From Neocallimastix lanati (nom. inval.) (lineage: Eukaryota > Neocallimastigomycota > Neocallimastigomycetes > Neocallimastigales > Neocallimastigaceae), in assembly GCA_016946835.1 (NCBI GenBank), contig JACVTC010000060.1:150001-214000 (forward strand): a stretch of 64,000 nt of DNA, in the 5' to 3' direction. The position numbers were made by a program, and so were the translations under genes. This document shows, piece after piece, positions 11,679-21,125 of this stretch. How positions within the stretch are numbered: position 1 is the stretch's first letter; each line of letters starts with the position of its first letter. The notes under the pieces were generated by a model. It saw only the letters and a program-made list of their open reading frames with translations, was not told the DNA's origin and made no database searches.

Positions 11679-12654
11679 TGATTTATACCTAATATTCTTA
11701 ATCTACAAAAATTAAATTTTGTTGAAGTGAATAAAAGGATAAATACTGAATAAAATTGATTTAAGAAATTTAAAAAAAAAATAAATATGTTTTATTATTA
11801 AATACAAAAATGTTTTATTAAAAAATTTATTTTTATTTTAATATTAATCTTTATTTATTTAATAATTAATTTTGTTTAAATTAATAAAATAATTGTTAAA
11901 ACTAATAAAATAATAAAATGAAATATTTATTATTTATACTAATTTATTTTAAATTTTAATAATAAAATTGATTATTAATAACTAATAAAATATATAATAA
12001 TTTATCAAAATAATTAATAATCATAAAAAAAATTGATTATTAAAAACTAATAAAATATCTATAATAATTTATTAAATAATTAATAATAAAGAATAATTTA
12101 TAAGAAATATTTACATGTTTTTATATTTTTCTTTGATTTTAAACTATTTACATTAAAAATAATAAAATTAATAAAAGAGAAATAAAGAATAATTTATTAT
12201 TAAATTAAACAATATTTACAATTAAACTGTTAATAAAGATGAGTTTTAAAATGTTATTTTAATTACAATTTGTTTATAAAAGTTGAGTTATAAAATAAAT
12301 AAAATAATCATTATTTTAAATAAAAGTAACTTAAAAAATTATTTAACTATTTAATTTTAATTTTGCGATGTTTATAAGTTTGTTTATTTGTTATTTATAA
12401 TTTATTAAATATGTTTATTATTTTGTTTATTTGTAGTTTTAGAAAAATATTATTTATTAATTTATTTTAGTTTTTAATTAAAATTATTAATGATTAATTA
12501 ATTTATTATTATTTTATTTTAATTATTTTTATTTAATTAATTTTTCTTAAATATGGATTTAATTTTTTTTTTAGAATGGATTAATTTTTGGGTTAAGTTA
12601 GACAGAATTTGTTTTTTATTATTTATTTTAATTTAATAATTTTGTTATTTATCA
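11679..12654 (-). repeat. Solo LTR X, 976 bp, 4-bp duplication aaaa
   Basis: On the reverse strand it begins TGATAAATAAC and ends GGTATAAATCA. Flanks are aaaa at 11675-11678 and 12655-12658. A close copy, X', lies at 47759-48802. The start resembles the LTR starts of E2, E3, U and Y (TGATA...). It sits between Z1 and E1, the middle layer of the tRNA-Arg stack. Confidence 0.8.
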
Positions 12655-12658
12655 AAAA

Positions 12659-12709
12659 TGTTCGGTTATATAAGAAATAAAAGGATTACAATAAATACAC
12701 TTTATTTTA

Positions 12710-12744
<35 letters not shown>

Positions 12745-13353
12745 ATTTGTTTATGTGTTTATTTGTTTATATTTTTTTTTAACTAATAAGAAAATTAATT
12801 ATTACAAATATTTATTAAACAATATAATTTAATTTTTTTTTTTTTTTATTTTTATATAACTAAATAAAACTATTTATTAAATTATGCACTAAACTAAATA
12901 AATTACTTAATAATATTAACTAAACTATTATAACTAAAAATTTAATTAAATAACTAACTATCAAAACTAAACTATTTAAAACTAAAAATTTTTTTTTTTT
13001 TTTTTTTTTTTTTTAAGACTAAACTATTTAAAACTAACTAAAAATATTCTTATTATTAATTTTATTTTTATTATTTTAATTTTGTTAGTAATCTTATTAT
13101 AATCTAAGGAAAGATTCTGCTTTTTTTTTTATTGAGTAGACATAGGTCTATTTATACTTTTTCAATTTTATTTTTAATTGTAAAGCCTCAATAAAAAAAG
13201 AGTTTGAATTAAAATTAGGATTTTTGAAATTGATTTTAATAATTATTCAATATATTTTATATTTATTAAGAGTATAATTGAATAAATATGATAAAATCTT
13301 TTCGAAAACGTTAGAAAGTCATTACTAATAATTTTAAATTTTATTAGTAAAAA

Positions 13354-13398
<45 letters not shown>

Positions 13399-13451
13399 GG
13401 TAATAATAATTACAATATATAATATATTTATTACTAATTTATTCTAAAAAA

Positions 13452-13494
<43 letters not shown>

Positions 13495-13772
13495 TGTATA
13501 TATATATTAATAATCAACCAATATTTTTATTTTAATTATTTAGAATTTTCTAAAAATTTATAGAATTTATTTAAGGGATTCTTAATATAGAAATCTTTTA
13601 GAAACTTTTAGAAAAATAATAATATTTACTATCAATATTTTAGAATTTCCATGAAAGAAGAATATAGGAAAGTTTAGTTTAATAAGAAATCAATAATAAT
13701 TTATAATTGGAATATTTGTAATATATTATGAAAATTATTACAATTTAATAATTATTGTTTTGTTCTTTTTCA
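12659..13772 (-). repeat. E1 3' LTR (1,114 bp)
   Basis: Plus-strand edges are TGTTCGG and CTTTTTCA. It contains the reverse of TATAAATAG at 13148-13156 with a small adjoining palindrome (TAGAC, ATAG, GTCTA at 13137-13150), probably the promoter and RNA start region. It is nearly identical to 19554-20717 but lacks about 48 bp of an AAACTA-type tandem repeat and one TATG-type repeat found there. Confidence 0.9.
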
Positions 13773-13790
13773 AGATGCCCTCGCATAAAT
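13773..13790 (-). promoter_or_regulatory. E1 G-rich tract before 3' LTR (plus-strand primer candidate)
   Basis: The reverse strand reads GCGAGGGCATCT directly before the LTR start TGAAAAAG. E2 and E3 have CGGGGCATC and GGGGGCATC at the same place. It is short and includes pyrimidines for a polypurine tract, but the position and conservation fit that role. Confidence 0.55.
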
Positions 13791-13795
13791 TCAGG

Positions 13796-16700
13796 CTAAA
13801 TGGAGGCTGAATTATACTTTACTATATTCTTCAAATGGACATTTCTATTTAATTGGATTCCGGTATTTGGATCAGCTAAAGTTAAGGTATTATATTGTTT
13901 CTTAATGACTTTTAAAGGACCTACGAAATATGGTTCAAGCTTTGTGCGGTTAAAATTTCGAACTAGTACTAAATCGCCAACAGCTATTCTTTTTCCTTGA
14001 TTTAGGCTATTCTTTTCTTCTCTCCTAGTTGCCCAGTATTTACTTGCGTTTTTACTATTCTCGGCAGCTTCTAAAACCCATCTGTAATGTGAAACAAATT
14101 TTTCTAGCAATACTTCATCCGAAGATTTATATAGGTCTTTTGTTGGTCTAGCAGCAATGTCGAATGGTTGCTGATCTTCTCTTCCGTATACTAGTTCAAA
14201 GCTAGAGTGGTTGGTAACTGAATTTTTAGTTGTTCTGAGGGCCCATAACGCAGAAGGTAATATCTCATCCCAGTCTTTATTCTTTTCTCCTAGCAATCGA
14301 AGTAATTTACCTATCTCTTTATTCCTATTTTCGGTTAAACCGTTTGATTCCGGATGATAGGTAGAAACGAATTTTATGTAGACATCATATAAATCTAGAA
14401 AAACTTTAGTCATGTCAGAGGTAAATTGCACCCCATTATCAGTAGTGATGATTTGCGGAACACCATGTCGGGCGAACACATTTATGAGAAATTTAATCAC
14501 ATCTTGGGAAGTAATAGTTTCAGTAGCTTCCGCTTCAACCCACTTCGTAAAGTAGTCAACAACTACTAAGATATACTGTTTATTATTCTTAGTTTTCACA
14601 AGCGGACCTATAATGTCTAATCCTAAATGTACAAAAGGTCCTTCTACTTTAGTTGGAGTATCTTCTGTAGGATCAGGGTAGGGTTGCGGTCTATTGAGTT
14701 GGCATTTTTCACACTTACCAATTATTCTTTTGACATCGATTATCATATTGTTCCAGTAATAGCTTTTCTTTAGCCTTTGGTAAGTTTTGTAATAGCCTTC
14801 ATGACCAATGTCATGAGCTGCCAAGATCAGTTTAACTTTTTCGGCTGTATCAGTGACCAATTTCCTATAATTATTTCCATCTACAAAATAGTCTTCACCG
14901 TCAATAGTGGTAAATTTTTCCGATATAAAGTCTTTAATTACTTTAGATAATAATGTTTCATCTTTTTCTTGTGTAACTTTCATGGCTAGCAATTTCTTAT
15001 CCTTTTCACTCTTCATTCGAGACAATGCATCGGCTAAGACATTCTTTTTTCCAGGTTCGTAACGAATATCAACACCTAAGGAACTTGCTGTTAAACACCA
15101 TCTCGTTTGTCGAGCATTTTTCGGTTCCTTGTTCTTAAAAAGTCCAAGTAAAGGTCTATGATCAGTATAAATTATGGTAGTGTGCGGATTTCCCATAATG
15201 TATGATTTTAACTTTTCTAAAGCGAAGTATAAAGCTAAACCTTCCAAGTCTGTTATTCCATAATTTTTCTCTGACTTCGATAAGGTACGACTTATATAAT
15301 GAGCAGGATGTTCTTTACCAGTGATTTCATCCTTTTGAAGTAATACTCCTCCGAGTCCATCATAGGAGGCATCTGTTCTGATAATAAAGGGTTTACTAAA
15401 ATCGGGAAATTTAAGGATAGGTGCATTTATTAAACATTCTTTCAGCTTTTCAAAACATATTTGTTGTTCGTCATTCCAGACATACTTTGTGTTCTTACGT
15501 AAAAGTTTACATAAGGGAGCCGTTATTTTAGAATAATTAAAAATGAATTTTTGGTAGTAACCGACTGTCCCTAAGAATGACCTTAGTTCGTGAATATTAG
15601 TGGGAGGATTCCACTTTTTAATAGCTTCTATTTTACTTTCCATTGGACTTAATCCTTTTGTAGATAGTTTATGACCAAGTACTTCTACTTCTGTCCTAAA
15701 GAATTGGCATTTTTCTATATTGATTTTCAATTTGTGTTTACGAAAGATTTCAAGGACTTGTTGGATATGGATAAGATGTTCTTCAACACTTTTAGAATAT
15801 ATCAGTATGTCATCGATAAAATTGTATACACATACACCTATTAAAGGAAAAAGAATTTGATTCATCTCACGTTGAAAGGTAGCTGGAGCGTTCGTGAGAC
15901 CAAAAGGCATGACTTTGAATTGATAATTTCCGAATTTAGTAGTAAAGGTAGTGATCTCTACACTTTCATCATTCATTAATATCTGATGGTAACCAGAGTA
16001 AAGATCCATGGTAGTAAAAATTTTTGCGCCTTGTAGACTATCAAATATTTCATCGATATAAGGTAATGCATAAGAGTCTTTTTCAGTGGCTTCGTTAACT
16101 TTTCTGTAATCTACGCATAATCTCCATTTTCCATTTGGTTTTGGAACCAATACTACTGGAGAACTCCAAGTTGAATGAGAGGGTTCAATTAATCTCCTCT
16201 CAATTAGGTCAATCAGTAATTCTTTCAGAATATCAGATTTAAATTTTGTTAGCTTATAACTCTTCTGCTTAACCGGTTTAGTTCCTTCTTTTAATTCAAT
16301 TTTATGGGGAGTCAAATCTGATGGTGTTAATTCTTCTGAGGAAGTCGCAACAATTTCTATGTTATCCTCCAATAATTTAAGAATTTTGTCTTGAAAGTCT
16401 TTATTCAGAGTATTTTTAAAAATATCATTATGTATATAATCTAAGGGAGGTAATCCTTCAATGGTTTTTAACTTTGCTTTAATATTGACTTCTTCTTTAT
16501 CGTCAATTTTTGTTACTGAACATAAAAGTTTTGATTCGTCTTCAAAATCATTATTTAACTGTGCAATCTTTTCAATGAATCCTTCAGTTGAGAATCTACA
16601 AAGACTGTTTAATACAGGATGTATGAATAATCTATGAACAGCTTGTGTTTTAAGATTTATTAAAATATCATAGAATGGATCTTCTTTTTCTACAATTCGA

Positions 16701-17848
16701 CAATTTACAGTCATAGTAAAATTGTTAATTCGAATAGGTACTCTAATTATGACACTCTCTGAGTACTCATCATTGTTAGTAGCAAGACGGATGCGACCAC
16801 AGCTTATACCAATTGGTTCAAAGTTTCTTGGAATTTTGTCTAAATATTTTCGAGTTATTATATTTAGATTACTACAAGAGTCGATTAAAAGTTTACCTTT
16901 AATGCCTTCAACTGTGCAGTCAACCATGGCAATATCATCCTCTTGGATTTCCTTTCTATTACTTTTGTAAGAGTGGTCTACGTTATTGACCATGAGTGTC
17001 ATAGCAGTAATATTTTCTACTGCTCCCGCTATTTTATCTTTCTTAACTAACTTTAGCCCCTGAGAAACTTGAGATCTAATTTGGGGTGAAGAATTTATTA
17101 ATTGTCCGAATGTGATGTTACATCTTATATTATTTAAATCTTTTAAGACATCATATTCTTCTTGATCCTCTAACATTTGAATTTTCCGTTTAACTTTAGG
17201 GGTGGAGATTTTCTTTTCCGTATTTCCTTCTTCCATTAACTTTTCAATTGTTTCTATTTCTTTGAGGTTTTCTAAGTCCTCTAGGTCGTCACCTATATTT
17301 ATTATTGAGGTTGTTTCTTCTTTATTTGTAGATTTTGCATTAGATTTGATTTTTGGTTCAATGCTTATACTTCCTCTCTCTTTATCACGAGCTTCTTTAG
17401 CCTTAGCCTTTTCTTTATTATTTCTTGGTTGGGCTATAAAGGAAGTATGTAGTTGCTTTTCAGCTGGCTTTGGGGGATTTATTTCCAATTCTCTTTCTCT
17501 CTTCTTCCGAAGTGCGGGGGTTGCTATTGGTCTAGGATTATTTTTCAAACTTTTGTATTCACGATTTTCATAGTTTTCTATAGTATCATCTACTTTTTCT
17601 ATTTTTCTTTTTGCAGCCGCCACAGTAAAATTGGTTGCATTTAGATTTTCTTCCTCATCTGGGTCATGATTTATTTCATAAAGACTATTAATATTACAAC
17701 TTCTATTATTGTTTTCTGAGTTCGTTTCTTCCTCACTACTAATTTTATTTACTGTCAGAACATCTGGGAAGGAAATCTCTTTATTAGGGTGAAATTGAAT
17801 TGAAGCTAATTTTTTTGTTCCGGGAGTGCTTCTACTCCCGACTATTGA
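13796..17848 (-). CDS. pol: E1 pol: protease, reverse transcriptase, RNase H, integrase (expressed by -1 frameshift)
   Basis: Frame is open from the slippery site at 17848 to the stop at 13796 (1,350 codons); I use this rather than an internal start because no ATG marks a separate N-terminus. In numbering from codon 17621-17623: basic, low-complexity linker 1-230; protease with D248-S-C instead of D-S/T-G and Y-D-I-L-I-N near 318-323; RT with catalytic D540 (TTMDLYSGYHQI) and F-I-D-D 602-605; RNase H D751, E794, D821, D865; integrase zinc finger H937, H941, C971, C974; catalytic D1003, D1062, E1098 (D,D35E); GPY/F-type motif near 1231-1236. The protein ends soon after, with no chromodomain. 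It would be made as a Gag-Pol fusion of about 1,652 residues, copy the RNA and insert the cDNA. All catalytic residues are present, so activity is plausible apart from the odd protease. Confidence 0.95.
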   Translation of the reverse strand, partial: SIVGSRSTPGTKKLASIQFHPNKEISFPDVLTVNKISSEEETNSENNNRSCNINSLYEINHDPDEEENLNATNFTVAAAKRKIEKVDDTIENYENREYKSLKNNPRPIATPALRKKRERELEINPPKPAEKQLHTSFIAQPRNNKEKAKAKEARDKERGSISIEPKIKSNAKSTNKEETTSIINIGDDLEDLENLKEIETIEKLMEEGNTEKKISTPKVKRKIQMLEDQEEYDVLKDLNNIRCNITFGQLINSSPQIRSQVSQGLKLVKKDKIAGAVENITAMTLMVNNVDHSYKSNRKEIQEDDIAMVDCTVEGIKGKLLIDSCSNLNIITRKYLDKIPRNFEPIGISCGRIRLATNNDEYSESVIIRVPIRINNFTMTVNCRIVEKEDPFYDILINLKTQAVHRLFIHPVLNSLCRFSTEGFIEKIAQLNNDFEDESKLLCSVTKIDDKEEVNIKAKLKTIEGLPPLDYIHNDIFKNTLNKDFQDKILKLLEDNIEIVATSSEELTPSDLTPHKIELKEGTKPVKQKSYKLTKFKSDILKELLIDLIERRLIEPSHSTWSSPVVLVPKPNGKWRLCVDYRKVNEATEKDSYALPYIDEIFDSLQGAKIFTTMDLYSGYHQILMNDESVEITTFTTKFGNYQFKVMPFGLTNAPATFQREMNQILFPLIGVCVYNFIDDILIYSKSVEEHLIHIQQVLEIFRKHKLKINIEKCQFFRTEVEVLGHKLSTKGLSPMESKIEAIKKWNPPTNIHELRSFLGTVGYYQKFIFNYSKITAPLCKLLRKNTKYVWNDEQQICFEKLKECLINAPILKFPDFSKPFIIRTDASYDGLGGVLLQKDEITGKEHPAHYISRTLSKSEKNYGITDLEGLALYFALEKLKSYIMGNPHTTIIYTDHRPLLGLFKNKEPKNARQTRWCLTASSLGVDIRYEPGKKNVLADALSRMKSEKDKKLLAMKVTQEKDETLLSKVIKDFISEKFTTIDGEDYFVDGNNYRKLVTDTAEKVKLILAAHDIGHEGYYKTYQRLKKSYYWNNMIIDVKRIIGKCEKCQLNRPQPYPDPTEDTPTKVEGPFVHLGLDIIGPLVKTKNNKQYILVVVDYFTKWVEAEATETITSQDVIKFLINVFARHGVPQIITTDNGVQFTSDMTKVFLDLYDVYIKFVSTYHPESNGLTENRNKEIGKLLRLLGEKNKDWDEILPSALWALRTTKNSVTNHSSFELVYGREDQQPFDIAARPTKDLYKSSDEVLLEKFVSHYRWVLEAAENSKNASKYWATRREEKNSLNQGKRIAVGDLVLVRNFNRTKLEPYFVGPLKVIKKQYNTLTLADPNTGIQLNRNVHLKNIVKYNSASI

Positions 17849-17854
17849 TTTAAA
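17821..17854 (-). promoter_or_regulatory. E1 -1 ribosomal frameshift signal at the end of gag
   Basis: Slippery heptamer TTTAAAT at 17848-17854, in register with gag codons TTA AAT; a 7-nt spacer; then a 7-bp hairpin at 17821-17840 (CGGGAGT, loop AGAAGC, ACTCCCG in RNA sense). The gag stop TAG (17842-17844) lies in the spacer. Pol is in exactly the -1 frame from here. The same arrangement is present in E2 and E3. Confidence 0.85.
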
Positions 17855-18756
17855 GGCATATTGTGGTTTTGATTGAAGTACTTTCTTTTGTTTTCTTGAA
17901 TAATGGACTGAAGTTTAGGACAATGATTACTGTAATGACCTTTTTCTTCACAATAGAAACAAGTTTTAATAGTTAAATGTTTCATTTTACTAGTAAGATC
18001 TTCCCTTTCAACATCTACATTAGTTCTCTTTAGTTCTTCGGACTCTAATTTCTTATTATAAGGTATAGAGGGAGAATTTCGTTTGAAGGTATTATTACTA
18101 TTATAATTGTTTCGATGGTAATTCTCTTGATTTGTAAGTCGGGTTTGGTTAATCATTAATCTATCTACCTTTTCAGCGGCTTCATAAGCTTGTTTTAAAG
18201 AGATATCATCTTGTAAGGAGACTCTTTTCCATGCTTCTTCATTGTTTCTTAAAGAATCCACGTAATCTAGAACACTTACTTGCTTCCTATGCTTCTTGTC
18301 TAATTTCAAGTATAAAGATCTAAAGCGTGTGTTAAAATCTTTCACTTTTTCATTACGTTTTATTCTTAGGGAACGTATTTCTCTTACTAATAAATTCTGA
18401 TCTTCCTTAATGCCATAAAACGTCTCTAATGCATCAATAATCTCTGAGAATGTAGGATAAGAAGTATCATTTTCGTCGTTACTTTCATTGTCACTTTCAT
18501 CATTATCTTCATCTTCATCATCACTATCATAGTTATCCAAATTATTCTTCAATTCTTGAATTACCTTCCTCGGTTCACCCGTAGATGTTAAAACGCATGC
18601 AATAAATATTTTCTTTGGATTAGTAACTTCCTCAAGCTCAATCCATAATTGTATTTCTGAGGCCCAAGTCTTAATATCTAAGTTATCCTTGGTTAATTTT
18701 TCAATATCTTTGAGTTCCTTTTTCAAAGATTTGAAATCTATTTCCTGGTTAGTCAT
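17842..18756 (-). CDS. gag: E1 gag: capsid/nucleocapsid polyprotein, 304 aa
   Basis: Structural protein that would form the virus-like particle and bind genomic RNA. Starts at ATG 18756, the first ATG in frame near the conserved SLKKELKDIEKL stretch. Residues about 8-70 contain the conserved WASEIQLWIELEEVTNP and LTSTGEPRKVI region; 77-97 is a run of Asp/Glu/Asn; 100-205 is the capsid-like core (FYGIKEDQNLL, KVKDFNTRFRSLYLKL); 206-260 is polar; one zinc knuckle C-X2-C-X4-H-X4-C has C266, C269, H274 and C279. E2 and E3 gag have the same order. No damage. Stop TAG sits between the slippery site and its hairpin, so most translation should end here and a fraction continue into pol. Confidence 0.93.
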   Translation of the reverse strand: MTNQEIDFKSLKKELKDIEKLTKDNLDIKTWASEIQLWIELEEVTNPKKIFIACVLTSTGEPRKVIQELKNNLDNYDSDDEDEDNDESDNESNDENDTSYPTFSEIIDALETFYGIKEDQNLLVREIRSLRIKRNEKVKDFNTRFRSLYLKLDKKHRKQVSVLDYVDSLRNNEEAWKRVSLQDDISLKQAYEAAEKVDRLMINQTRLTNQENYHRNNYNSNNTFKRNSPSIPYNKKLESEELKRTNVDVEREDLTSKMKHLTIKTCFYCEEKGHYSNHCPKLQSIIQENKRKYFNQNHNMPLNQ

Positions 18757-18870
18757 CTTTGATAATAAAAAAAATGTATTAATAAATATTCCAACTTAAT
18801 AAAAAAAATTTTCTTTTTCTTTATATAGAGTAATTATTATTGATTTTATAATATAATATAAATTAATTTT

Positions 18871-18937
18871 TAGACTCAAAAATCCTTTTGACAGTCTATT
18901 CCTCCTATAGTAGACTCGAAATTCTTTCGACAGTCTA
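18871..18937 (-). ncRNA. E1 leader hairpin array (2 units)
   Basis: Two 27-28-nt hairpins, 18871-18898 and 18911-18937. In RNA sense each has outer stem TAGAC/GTCTA, a 5'-side TG bulge, and an inner stem. The inner stem is TCGAAA/TTTCGA in one and TCAAAA/TTTTGA in the other, which is a compensated change. They lie about 115-180 nt upstream of the gag ATG. Same plan as in E2 and E3. Role unknown; packaging, dimerisation or translation control are possible. Confidence 0.75.
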
Positions 18938-19017
18938 TAATTAAAATTAAGAAATATAAAATATATATAATCCAGTTATTCCCAACTGCTAATTATATAT
19001 CTAAGAATCAAAAATAA

Positions 19018-19054
<37 letters not shown>

Positions 19055-19528
19055 TATTATTTCATTTGCATATATTATAATTAAATAAAATATTCGAAAC
19101 CCGCAGGTCGTCTCTCTACGATTTTCAACCTCGATCTTAGAACCGTCAATTATAAATAAAGTTTTCTATTGTGCCTACCAATTGAAACATGGAATTTACG
19201 GCTTTTTCAATATCCAACTTACTGGTAATTTATAATCTTATTCTAAAACCCTTTACTCTCTCGCTTCTACAAGAGACTTCCCTATTCTACTCTCTTTTAT
19301 TTAATTATTTTTATATTTTTACACAACCTCTACTCAGTATACCGTTGTGAAAATACTATATGCAAATATATAGTAATTATAAGAATTTTATATTTTATAT
19401 ATCACAATTAATAAACTAAAATTTTAATATTTTTTTTTTATAGTTATAATTAACAAAAAAAAAATTTTTCTTTTTTTCTTTTTTTTTCTTTTTATAATAT
19501 TTATCTTTCCTTACTTTTATTTCTTATA
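18938..19528 (-). other. E1 untranslated leader
   Basis: No open frame. Contains a T-tract at 19020-19052 and a GC-richer stretch at 19091-19150. Lies between the primer binding site and the hairpin array. Confidence 0.6.
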
Positions 19529-19546
19529 TCCCCGATATCTCCACCA
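19529..19546 (-). promoter_or_regulatory. E1 primer binding site, 18 nt
   Basis: Reverse strand reads TGGTGGAGATATCGGGGA, seven bases after the LTR end. It would pair with a tRNA 3' end TCCCCGATATCTCCA plus CCA. The identical 18-mer follows the 5' LTR in E2 and E3. None of the six tRNAs in this window matches. Confidence 0.85.
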
Positions 19547-19553
19547 TTTCTAA

Positions 19554-19608
19554 TGTTCGGTTATATAAGAAATAAAAGGATTACAATAAATACACTTTAT
19601 TTTGATAA

Positions 19609-19640
<32 letters not shown>

Positions 19641-20287
19641 ATTTGTTTATGTGTTTATTTGTTTATATTTTTTTTTAACTAATAAGAAAATTAATTATTA
19701 CAAATATTTATTAAACAATATAATTTAATTTCTTTTTTTTTTTATTTTTATATAACTAAATAAAACTATTTATTAAATTATGCACTAAACTAAATAAATT
19801 ACTTAATAATATTAACTAAACTATTATAACTAAAAATTTAATTAAATAACTAACTATCAAAACTAAACTATTTAAAACTAAACAAACTAAACTATTTTAA
19901 AACTAAACTATTTAAAACTAAAAATTTTTTTTTTTTTTTTTTTTTTTTAAGACTAAACTATTTAAAACTAACTAAAAATATTCTTATTATTAATTTTATT
20001 TTTATTATTTTAATTTTGTTAGTAATCTTATTATAATCTAAGGAAAGATTCTGCTTTTTTTTTTATTGAGTAGACATAGGTCTATTTATACTTTTTCAAT
20101 TTTATTTTTAATTGTAAAGCCTCAATAAAAAAAGAGTTTGAATTAAAATTAGGATTTTTGAAATTGATTTTAATAATTATTCAATATATTTTATATTTAT
20201 TAAGAGTATAATTGAATAAATATGATAAAATCTTTTCGAAAACGTTAGAAAGTCATTACTAATAATTTTAAATTTTATTAGTAAAAA

Positions 20288-20332
<45 letters not shown>

Positions 20333-20386
20333 GGTAATAATAATTACAATATATAATATATTTATTACTAATTTATTCTAAAAAAA

Positions 20387-20428
<42 letters not shown>

Positions 20429-20717
20429 TGTATATATATATGTATATATATATTAATAATCAACCAATATTTTTATTTTAATTATTTAGAATTTTCTAAA
20501 AATTTATAGAATTTATTTAAGGGATTCTTAATATAGAAATCTTTTAGAAACTTTTAGAAAAATAATAATATTTACTATCAATATTTTAGAATTTCCATGA
20601 AAGAAGAATATAGGAAAGTTTAGTTTAATAAGAAATCAATAATAATTATAATTGGAATATTTGTAATATATTATGAAAATTATTACAATTTAATAATTAT
20701 TGTTTTGTTCTTTTTCA
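19554..20717 (-). repeat. E1 5' LTR (1,164 bp)
   Basis: Nearly identical to 12659-13772; carries extra AAACTA-type repeat units around 19880-19925 and one extra TATG-type unit near 20425-20445. Begins on the reverse strand TGAAAAAGAAC, 14 bp from tRNA-Arg. Confidence 0.9.
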
Positions 20718-20731
20718 AAAAGTCAAGAATT

Positions 20732-20805
20732 GCTCGCGTAGCCTAATCGGATAGGGCGTCAGACTTCTAATCTGAAGATTGCGGGTTCAAGTCCCGCCGT
20801 GAGTG
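20732..20805 (+). tRNA. tRNA-Arg(TCT), copy A
   Basis: Full cloverleaf, 74 nt with the discriminator. Acceptor GCTCGCG pairs with CGTGAGT (two G-U pairs). Anticodon arm TCAGA, CTTCTAA, TCTGA gives TCT. T-arm GCGGG, TTCAAGT, CCCGC. TTTT follows directly (20806-20809) as Pol III terminator. Immediately upstream are 14 bp and then the LTR of E1. Copy B at 38248 differs at acceptor position 6. Confidence 0.97.
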
Positions 20806-20809
20806 TTTT

Positions 20810-21039
20810 ATAAAATTTTAAAATTTTTATATATTTTTAATATTTCTAAAGAAGTTATTTAAAAAATTTTATTTGTTCGTTTTACCAAAAAGAGAGAATG
20901 AAAACTATATAAATAATTTTTTTTTCTTTTTTTTTTTTTTTTTTCCATTTTCTTCAACTTTTATTATAGTTTTCAAATAGTTTTTTTTCTTTTTTTTTAA
21001 TTCATATAAATAATAAATCAAAATAAAAAAAGAATTAAA
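20810..21039. other. Spacer between tRNA-Arg A and tRNA-Thr A
   Basis: AT-rich, T-tracts, no gene. Parts near tRNA-Thr (tatagttttca, aattca upstream of the gene end) match the corresponding position before tRNA-Thr B. Confidence 0.5.
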
Positions 21040-21111
21040 TGCCTATTGACGGAATCGAACCACCGACCTTCGCTTTACAAGAGCGACGCTCTACCACTAA
21101 GCCAAACAGGC
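21040..21111 (-). tRNA. tRNA-Thr(TGT), copy A
   Basis: 72 nt on the minus strand. Acceptor GCCTGTT pairs with AATAGGC; anticodon loop CTTGTAA gives TGT; T-loop TTCGATT. A-runs at 21023-21031 give the T-run terminator in RNA sense. Its 5' end (21111) is 14 bp from the start of LTR U. Sequence identical to copy B at 39543-39614. Confidence 0.97.
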
Positions 21112-21125
21112 ATTTGCTTGGTCAA

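Larger units (their letters stand above)
12659..20717 (-). mobile_element. E1: apparently complete Ty3-type LTR retrotransposon, 8,059 bp
   Basis: Two LTRs (12659-13772 and 19554-20717), primer binding site, leader hairpins, gag, -1 frameshift signal, full pol and a G-rich tract before the 3' LTR are all present on the minus strand. No premature stop is seen in gag or pol. The 4-bp duplication is aaaa (12655-12658 and 20718-20721). Its 5' LTR begins 14 bp from the 5' end of tRNA-Arg(TCT), in divergent orientation. The order PR-RT-RH-IN with a GPY/F motif and no chromodomain places it in the Ty3 lineage; the tRNA-proximal site resembles Ty3 behaviour. Confidence 0.92.

Noticed and set aside
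17621-17623. Pol start at the GTG codon giving 1,275 aa
   Set aside because: The frame is open upstream to the slippery site and no ATG is present; frameshift expression explains it better.
16722-17644. Plus-strand frames of 63-123 codons opposite E1 pol
   Set aside because: Antisense shadows of the pol linker and protease region; no motif.
12659-20717. Endogenous retrovirus with envelope
   Set aside because: No open frame follows integrase before the 3' LTR in E1, E2 or E3, so there is no env candidate.
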